From CBDUUP01 sp965370435 (lineage in GTDB: Bacteria > Chloroflexota > Anaerolineae > Anaerolineales > UBA11579), in NCBI GenBank assembly GCA_965370435.1, contig CBDUUP010000152.1, forward strand, positions 1 through 9,722: a DNA stretch of 9,722 nt. Direction: 5' to 3'. Below the pieces are notes generated by a model that did not search any database, was not told where the DNA came from, and worked only from the letters and a program-made list of their open reading frames with translations. Both the position numbers and the translations under genes were made by a program. The stretch's first letter is position 1, and every line of letters starts with the position of its first letter. Of this stretch, positions 6,296 through 9,722 are shown piece after piece.

Positions 6296-7135
6296 CTAAC
6301 GCCGCGAAAACCCCACTCGCCGCCTCCCCCAATCCACGTACTCCACCGGACTGTAATCATCCAACAGCTTCCGCATGAGTTTTTTCATTTTGGCCGCATC
6401 ACCGGTGGTCAAGAAGCGTGTCAGCCCGTGCTCCGTGCCCATGTAGCGCAAGTTGTGGGCATCCAAAAGGCGCTCAGTCTGCCGGGCTATGGCGGGGGCC
6501 GGGTCAATCACCCGCACCTCAGGCCCCACAACCTCCTGGATCAACGGAATCACAAAGGGGAAATGCGTGCAGCCCAGCACCACCGTATCAATCCCCTGCG
6601 CCAGCATGGGGTTCAGAGCTTTTTCCAGCATTGCGCGGGTTTTGGGGCCTTCTACATCCCCAGCCTCGATCTGTTCCACCAGCCCGGGAACCGTATCTTG
6701 CAGCACAATAACACCCTGTGCGAATCGCTCCACCACCGAGGCGTACAACTCGCCCTGGAAGGTCGCCGGAGTCGCCAACACGCCCACAATGCCGGTGCTG
6801 GTGTATTCCGCGGCGGGTTTCACCGCTGGCTCCATGCCCACAAAGGGCGTTTCCGGGAAGGTTTTTCTGAGATAATGCAGCGCCGCCGCCGAAGCTGCGT
6901 TGCAGGCCACTACTATTAATTTTGCGCCCTGTCCCACCAGGTAATTGGTGATCGCCTCCGAGAAGGAGCGCACCTCCGCCATCGGGCGGGGGCCAAAGGG
7001 CACGTGATTCTGGTCGGCGAAGTAAATGTGATGCTCGTTGGGAATTTGTTTGCGGATGGCCCGCAGCACCGACAAACCCCCGATCCCCGAATCAAAAATG
7101 CCTACTGGCGCGGCTGTGATTCTTTCCTTATTCAC
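6296..7135 (-). CDS. murI: Glutamate racemase
   Basis: A 279-residue protein that interconverts L- and D-glutamate to supply D-Glu for peptidoglycan. It carries the cofactor-independent racemase pattern: GIFDSGIGGLSVL (12-24, Asp15 and Ser16), VACNAAS with catalytic Cys78, and LGCTHFP with the second catalytic Cys189 and His191. The residue after Asn79 is Ala80, where the family almost always has Thr or Ser; the rest of both active-site motifs is intact. The start is GTG at 7135: GGGAG (7145-7149) sits 9 nt upstream, and the GTG overlaps the TGA of the upstream hydrolase gene (7132-7135), a sign of translational coupling. The longer frame to 7231 would only translate the 3' end of the hydrolase gene in another frame. 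About 280 residues is a normal length. Confidence 0.93.
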   Translation of the reverse strand: MNKERITAAPVGIFDSGIGGLSVLRAIRKQIPNEHHIYFADQNHVPFGPRPMAEVRSFSEAITNYLVGQGAKLIVVACNAASAAALHYLRKTFPETPFVGMEPAVKPAAEYTSTGIVGVLATPATFQGELYASVVERFAQGVIVLQDTVPGLVEQIEAGDVEGPKTRAMLEKALNPMLAQGIDTVVLGCTHFPFVIPLIQEVVGPEVRVIDPAPAIARQTERLLDAHNLRYMGTEHGLTRFLTTGDAAKMKKLMRKLLDDYSPVEYVDWGRRRVGFSRR

Positions 7136-7872
7136 GCGGCCGCGCTCCCATTCTCGCCGGAAGCCGCACGCACGAACGCAGCGAACAAATCCCTCATCGG
7201 CGCATGATCCGGCAGCCACTCCGGGTGCCACTGCACCGCCAGCCGGAAGACCGAGCCGGGAATCTCCACACCCTCCACCAATCCATCCGGGGAATGAGCG
7301 GTGACCTGAAGGCCATCAGCCACCTCCTTGATACCCTGGTGGTGCATACTGTTAACTTCCACCTCTACCTCTCCCAGGATCTCCGCCAGGCGGCTCCCCT
7401 CATCCACTGTGACGGTATGGGAGAGTTGATCGCGGGGGTAATCGGGAGTGTAATCATGTTTGATAGCGCCGGAATGTTGATCTTCGATATGGGTATAAAG
7501 AGTCCCCCCCATTGCCACGTTGATGACCTGAATCCCCCGGCAGATTCCCAGTAAGGGCATGTCGCTCTGTAGAAGGTCTTGCATCAGTTGGAGTTCAATC
7601 CGGTCGCGGTCTTCGTCTACATTTTCCACTCGTTCATGCGTCTCCCCCCCAAATCGGTGGATGGCGATGTCCCCGCCGCCGGTGAACAGGACTCCGTCCA
7701 ACCGGGGCAGCAAATCCCGCAGCGCCTCCTCCGGCAGTCCCAGGGGAATCAAGACCGGCAAAGCCCCCACCTGTTTCAGCGCCTCCACATATTTCTCCGC
7801 CAAAGCGAAGACCGGGAATCCATACCCCGAGTCTAAACGATATGTGATCAGGCCGATGAGTGGAGCGGACAT
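7132..7872 (-). CDS. Class I glutamine amidotransferase-like gamma-glutamyl hydrolase (peptidase C26, PuuD type)
   Basis: A 246-residue peptidase C26/gamma-glutamyl-gamma-aminobutyrate hydrolase-like protein. Motifs in order are TGGGDI (64-69), the nucleophile elbow GICRG with Cys111, NSMHHQ (174-179) and QWHPEW with His216 and Glu218, giving a complete Cys-His-Glu triad. The start ATG at 7872 has AGGAG at 7878-7882, 5 nt away; an in-frame codon at 7908 lies in the L19 terminator and is rejected. PuuD in E. coli releases GABA from gamma-glutamyl-GABA, but no other putrescine-utilisation gene is visible here, so the true substrate is unknown. The 4-bp overlap with glutamate racemase suggests a two-gene unit around glutamate. 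An intrinsic terminator ends about 25 bp before its Shine-Dalgarno site, so transcription may be by read-through from L19. Confidence 0.92.
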   Translation of the reverse strand: MSAPLIGLITYRLDSGYGFPVFALAEKYVEALKQVGALPVLIPLGLPEEALRDLLPRLDGVLFTGGGDIAIHRFGGETHERVENVDEDRDRIELQLMQDLLQSDMPLLGICRGIQVINVAMGGTLYTHIEDQHSGAIKHDYTPDYPRDQLSHTVTVDEGSRLAEILGEVEVEVNSMHHQGIKEVADGLQVTAHSPDGLVEGVEIPGSVFRLAVQWHPEWLPDHAPMRDLFAAFVRAASGENGSAAA

Positions 7873-7906
7873 GAACTCTCCTGTGGCGACTTGCCAAGAA
7901 TCACCC

Positions 7907-7937
7907 AAAAAAGGTGCAGCGTCAACCGGGCTGCACC
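7907..7937 (-). terminator. Rho-independent terminator of the L19 gene
   Basis: Read on the minus strand, GGTGCAGC (7930-7937) pairs perfectly with GCTGCACC (7913-7920) across a 9-nt loop and is followed by six T residues (7912-7907). This is a textbook intrinsic terminator 38 bp downstream of the L19 stop codon. The loop and stem edge contain TTGACG (7925-7920), which could double as a -35 box for the hydrolase-racemase pair, though the matching -10 region (GATTCT, 17 bp on) is poor. Confidence 0.92.
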
Positions 7938-7974
7938 CTTATTAAACCAAACAAATGGCTAGAGGGGAAGGTAT

Positions 7975-8325
7975 CTAGTTAAATTTCTGCTTGAGGCGGG
8001 AGCGCTTGCCTGTGCGTTCTCGAAGGAAATACAACTGGGCTCGCCGCACGTGGGAGGAACGCTCCACGACAACTTTTTCCAGCCGCGGGGAGCGCATCAA
8101 GAAAGTGCGCTCGACGCCAATGCCATTGCTGGCCGTGCGCCGCACGGTGAAGTTGGCGTTGTTGCCGCTTTTGCGCTGGCGGATCACGGTGCCTTTGAAT
8201 TCCTGCACCCGCTCGCGCTCGCCTTCTTTAATGCGCAGGTGTACGACCACAATATCCCCAGGCTTCAACTGGGGGATATTCTCATTTACTTTGGCTTCTA
8301 CCGATCTCAATTGTTCGTCGCTCAT
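7975..8325 (-). CDS. rplS: 50S ribosomal protein L19
   Basis: A 116-residue L19, the usual length, found at the 30S-50S interface. The whole chain matches the family: IPQLKPGDIVVVHLRIKEG, RVQEFKGTVI, SGNNANFTVRR, GVERTFLMRSPRLEKV and RRAQLYFLRERTGK. The ATG at 8325 is chosen because AAGGA (8334-8338) lies 8 nt upstream; a TTG two codons earlier (8331) would leave only 2 nt of spacing. It has its own promoter and terminator and so seems monocistronic. The rpsP-rimM-trmD genes that often accompany rplS are not adjacent in this window. A 171-bp mobile-like element sits just upstream of its promoter. Confidence 0.97.
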   Translation of the reverse strand: MSDEQLRSVEAKVNENIPQLKPGDIVVVHLRIKEGERERVQEFKGTVIRQRKSGNNANFTVRRTASNGIGVERTFLMRSPRLEKVVVERSSHVRRAQLYFLRERTGKRSRLKQKFN

Positions 8326-8387
8326 GGTCAAAATCCTTCGTATGGATAATTTCTCGATCCGTGCCTCCCCTTACAGCACAGCGGAGA

Positions 8388-8416
8388 ATTATACCACGCC
8401 CACCCCATTTTGAGAA
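8388..8416 (-). promoter_or_regulatory. Extended -10 promoter of rplS
   Basis: On the minus strand TATAAT (8393-8388) is preceded by TGG, giving the extended -10 TGGTATAAT (8396-8388). TTCTCA (8416-8411), 17 bp further upstream, matches four of six bases of the -35 consensus. Transcription would begin near 8381, leaving a leader of about 55 nt with AAGGA before the L19 start. The L19-proximal direct repeat of the element at 8439-8609 ends 14 bp upstream of the -35 box. Confidence 0.75.
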
Positions 8417-8430
8417 GAAAAATTCACACG

Positions 8431-8438
8431 GGTTTGAA
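8431..8438. repeat. Left 8-bp direct repeat (putative target-site duplication)
   Basis: GGTTTGAA, exactly repeated at 8610-8617. It abuts the outer end of the left terminal inverted repeat with no spare base, and the bases beyond the octamer on either side differ between the two copies. Confidence 0.75.
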
Positions 8439-8609
8439 GGGTACATTTCAGTTTGGGGGTTTGAGTGACTAAAGTCACCCAAACGTTTACGAAGTCGGAC
8501 CGCGCCGACTTGACGATGTTTTAGTCCGCCGAAGGGCGGACTTTGCAGTTGTTGGTGCGACTTTAGTCGCTGTGTCGCCCAAATTTCCCCCCCAAACTGA
8601 AATAAACCC
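8439..8609. mobile_element. 171-bp non-coding MITE-like element with four internal hairpins
   Basis: The terminal inverted repeats are 8439-8459 and 8589-8609: 21 bp with two mismatches (GGGTAC at the left tip versus GGGTTT at the right). They include a perfect 15-bp core, ATTTCAGTTTGGGGG (8445-8459) against 8589-8603. Octamer GGTTTGAA flanks both ends exactly. Inside are four hairpins: GTGACT/AGTCAC (8465-8478), AAGTCGG/CCGACTT (8492-8511), AGTCCGCC/GGCGGACT (8523-8542, loop GAAG) and GCGACT/AGTCGC (8557-8570). There is also the palindrome AAACGTTT (8481-8488). No open reading frame of note lies within it. This is the structure of a miniature inverted-repeat transposable element mobilised in trans. 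Several IS families (for example IS6, ISL3, IS66, IS256) make 8-bp duplications, so the parent cannot be named. Confidence 0.78.
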
Positions 8610-8617
8610 GGTTTGAA
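8610..8617. repeat. Right 8-bp direct repeat (putative target-site duplication)
   Basis: GGTTTGAA, the exact partner of 8431-8438, starts on the base after the right terminal inverted repeat ends. Confidence 0.75.
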
Positions 8618-8672
8618 CGCAAAAAATATTCACCTAACAACTCATCCTAATATTTCCGCCAATGAGCCGAAG

Positions 8673-8709
8673 AAAAAGATTAGTGTGATTAGCGTGATTA
8701 GCGGATAAC
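8673..8709. repeat. Intergenic repeat with three 9-bp units (GATTAGYGK)
   Basis: Three tandem 9-mers, GATTAGTGT (8678-8686), GATTAGCGT (8687-8695) and GATTAGCGG (8696-8704), run into ATAAC (8705-8709). They stop 7 bp short of the end of the PIG-L reading frame, which is on the other strand. The first 14 bases (8673-8686) are the exact reverse complement of 1259-1272. The overall pattern parallels the TTATTCGYG triplet at 1271-1303. Confidence 0.7.
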
Positions 8710-8716
8710 TTGTTTT

Positions 8717-9583
8717 TCAATCCAGGAACAAATCACTCACCCGCAACCCATTCTCCGCCGGAGGGTAAGCCCGCATGAAGGTATCCCGGCCGCGCATCAT
8801 CCGCAGCAGCCATGCGATAGGCCCCCGCCGCGGCGGGCCGCCCCCAAGCTGGCTGGCATGGCAGGCGGTGGCCGCCTCGCTCTGCGCCGCAGCCGGACGG
8901 GTATTGATCCGGGCATGGACGGGGAACTCCCCACCCTCGGTCAATTTCACCAGGTCAATATCATTATTGCGCCCAAAACGGGTCGGGTCCTGGCCGAATA
9001 GACGCGCCAGGGAAACGGCAACCTTCAGAAACCCACGCGGGATCACGTGATAGTAAAGTTTTTCAGCCTGGAAAGCGGCCTCCTCCCCAGGGTATTGCTC
9101 CGGGTCGCCCGCCGCCTTGAAAGCCTCCACCGTCGCTTGATGGATGGCGATGTGGTCAGGGTGCATGTACCCGCCGATGGGATCGAAGGTCAGCACCACC
9201 TGGGGGCGCAGCTTGCGGATATAAGGAACCACCCGCCCGGCGACCTCTTCGACAGAAGCCGCGGCCAGCGCGTTGGGATGTTCGTTGTCCGGCGACCCGG
9301 TCATCCCCGAGTCCCGGTAGCCCAAGTAATTGACGCTGGTCAACCCCAGGTGTTCCGAAGCGCATTGCAGCTCATTCATTCGCAGGTCGGCGACCGTCTC
9401 GAAGCCTTCCATGAACTCCGGGGCAACCTCGCCCACCTCCCCCCGCGTCGCGCAGACCAGATGCACCTCCACCCCCCTGGAAGCATACAACGCCAAAGTC
9501 CCCCCCATCCCAAATGACTCATCATCAGGATGCGCCAATACAGCCAAAATCGTTTTCTTCTCACCGTTATCTTTACCTGTCAC
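8717..9583 (-). CDS. PIG-L/LmbE family zinc-dependent deacetylase
   Basis: A 288-residue PIG-L/LmbE family protein, whose characterised members remove acetyl groups from GlcNAc-type substrates (MshB, GlcNAc-PI deacetylase, BshB). The metal motif is AHPDDE with His18, Asp20 and Asp21. The second motif is HPDH (141-144), supplying the remaining zinc ligand and catalytic His. The last 60 or so residues contain CHASQLGGGPP and a basic patch, and I cannot assign a substrate from them. I place the start at GTG 9583 because AGAGG (9592-9596) sits 8 nt upstream. An in-frame GTG at 9631 would add 16 residues but has no Shine-Dalgarno site and lies only about 9 nt past a TATAAT box. No clear terminator follows; a 9-bp-unit repeat lies directly after the stop codon. 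Confidence 0.88.
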   Translation of the reverse strand: MTGKDNGEKKTILAVLAHPDDESFGMGGTLALYASRGVEVHLVCATRGEVGEVAPEFMEGFETVADLRMNELQCASEHLGLTSVNYLGYRDSGMTGSPDNEHPNALAAASVEEVAGRVVPYIRKLRPQVVLTFDPIGGYMHPDHIAIHQATVEAFKAAGDPEQYPGEEAAFQAEKLYYHVIPRGFLKVAVSLARLFGQDPTRFGRNNDIDLVKLTEGGEFPVHARINTRPAAAQSEAATACHASQLGGGPPRRGPIAWLLRMMRGRDTFMRAYPPAENGLRVSDLFLD

Positions 9584-9639
9584 TTCAACAACCTCTAAAA
9601 TAATATTCGCAGATACCTCACCTATATCCACAGCCCAAA

Positions 9640-9645
9640 ATTATA
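9640..9645 (-). promoter_or_regulatory. -10 box of the PIG-L gene promoter
   Basis: TATAAT on the minus strand (9645-9640). Transcription would start near 9633, giving about 50 nt of leader before the GTG at 9583 and including its Shine-Dalgarno site. No recognisable -35 box lies 16-18 bp upstream. Nothing else is recognisable between here and the window end at 9722. Confidence 0.45.
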
Positions 9646-9722
9646 AACCAAAACCTCTCATTCCCCCGATCACTTCGACCAGCCAGGTACACTAAAATAT
9701 TGTATATCCCCAGAGTAGTCTT

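Noticed and set aside
6428..6919. Plus-strand frames of 140-163 codons opposite glutamate racemase
   Set aside because: Racemase motifs on the other strand are unequivocal; these frames show no domain and no start signals.
8465..8570. tRNA or riboswitch upstream of rplS, because of the clover-like set of hairpins
   Set aside because: No T-loop, anticodon-arm or acceptor pattern. The block lies upstream of the rplS -35 box so it is not in its leader, and it is better explained as the body of the element with terminal repeats.
9047..9517. A 156-codon plus-strand frame opposite the PIG-L gene
   Set aside because: His- and Arg-rich antisense translation of the metal-site region; the AHPDDE and HPDH motifs settle the coding strand.

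Overview
The window reads as chromosome from a Chloroflexota bacterium, most likely of the Anaerolineae type. This is inferred from the GC-rich coding sequence, the style of the carboxylase genes and the many short dispersed intergenic repeats; no rRNA or tRNA is present to confirm it. Ten protein genes are supported. All are ordinary families, and the most unusual content lies between them.

Plus strand, 1-6281: a medium-chain zinc-type dehydrogenase/quinone oxidoreductase (130-1161) stands alone behind its own promoter. A probable operon follows: a four-helix membrane protein (1356-1817) overlaps the start of an acyl-CoA carboxylase carboxyltransferase of the propionyl-CoA carboxylase beta type (1777-3333). 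Next come biotin carboxylase (3435-4964), biotin carboxyl carrier protein (5155-5652) and a CYTH-domain protein (5661-6281). The three carboxylase genes together supply a complete biotin-dependent acyl-CoA carboxylase. It would charge biotin with CO2 on the carrier and transfer it to propionyl-CoA and/or acetyl-CoA. Two different repeat elements sit inside the operon, one in each gap flanking the biotin carboxylase.

Minus strand, 9631-6296 (reading right to left): a PIG-L/LmbE zinc deacetylase (9583-8717), then ribosomal protein L19 (8325-7975) with a good extended -10 promoter and a strong intrinsic terminator. A class I amidotransferase-like gamma-glutamyl hydrolase (7872-7132) follows, overlapping glutamate racemase (7135-6296) by 4 bp. 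The racemase ends 14 bp from the convergent CYTH gene.

Intergenic regions: the best find is a 171-bp element at 8439-8609 between L19 and the PIG-L gene. It has 21-bp terminal inverted repeats (19 of 21 matching), exact flanking 8-bp direct repeats and four internal hairpins, and no coding capacity. That is the anatomy of a miniature inverted-repeat transposable element. At least three other repeat types occur: 9-bp triplicated units at 1271-1297 and 8678-8704, an imperfect inverted repeat of the 'CTCTGTG' kind at 5041-5140, and CAACCTT/TTGCAAC-like repeats at 1-70 and 3338-3425. No CRISPR array, phage gene, transposase gene or RNA gene was seen.
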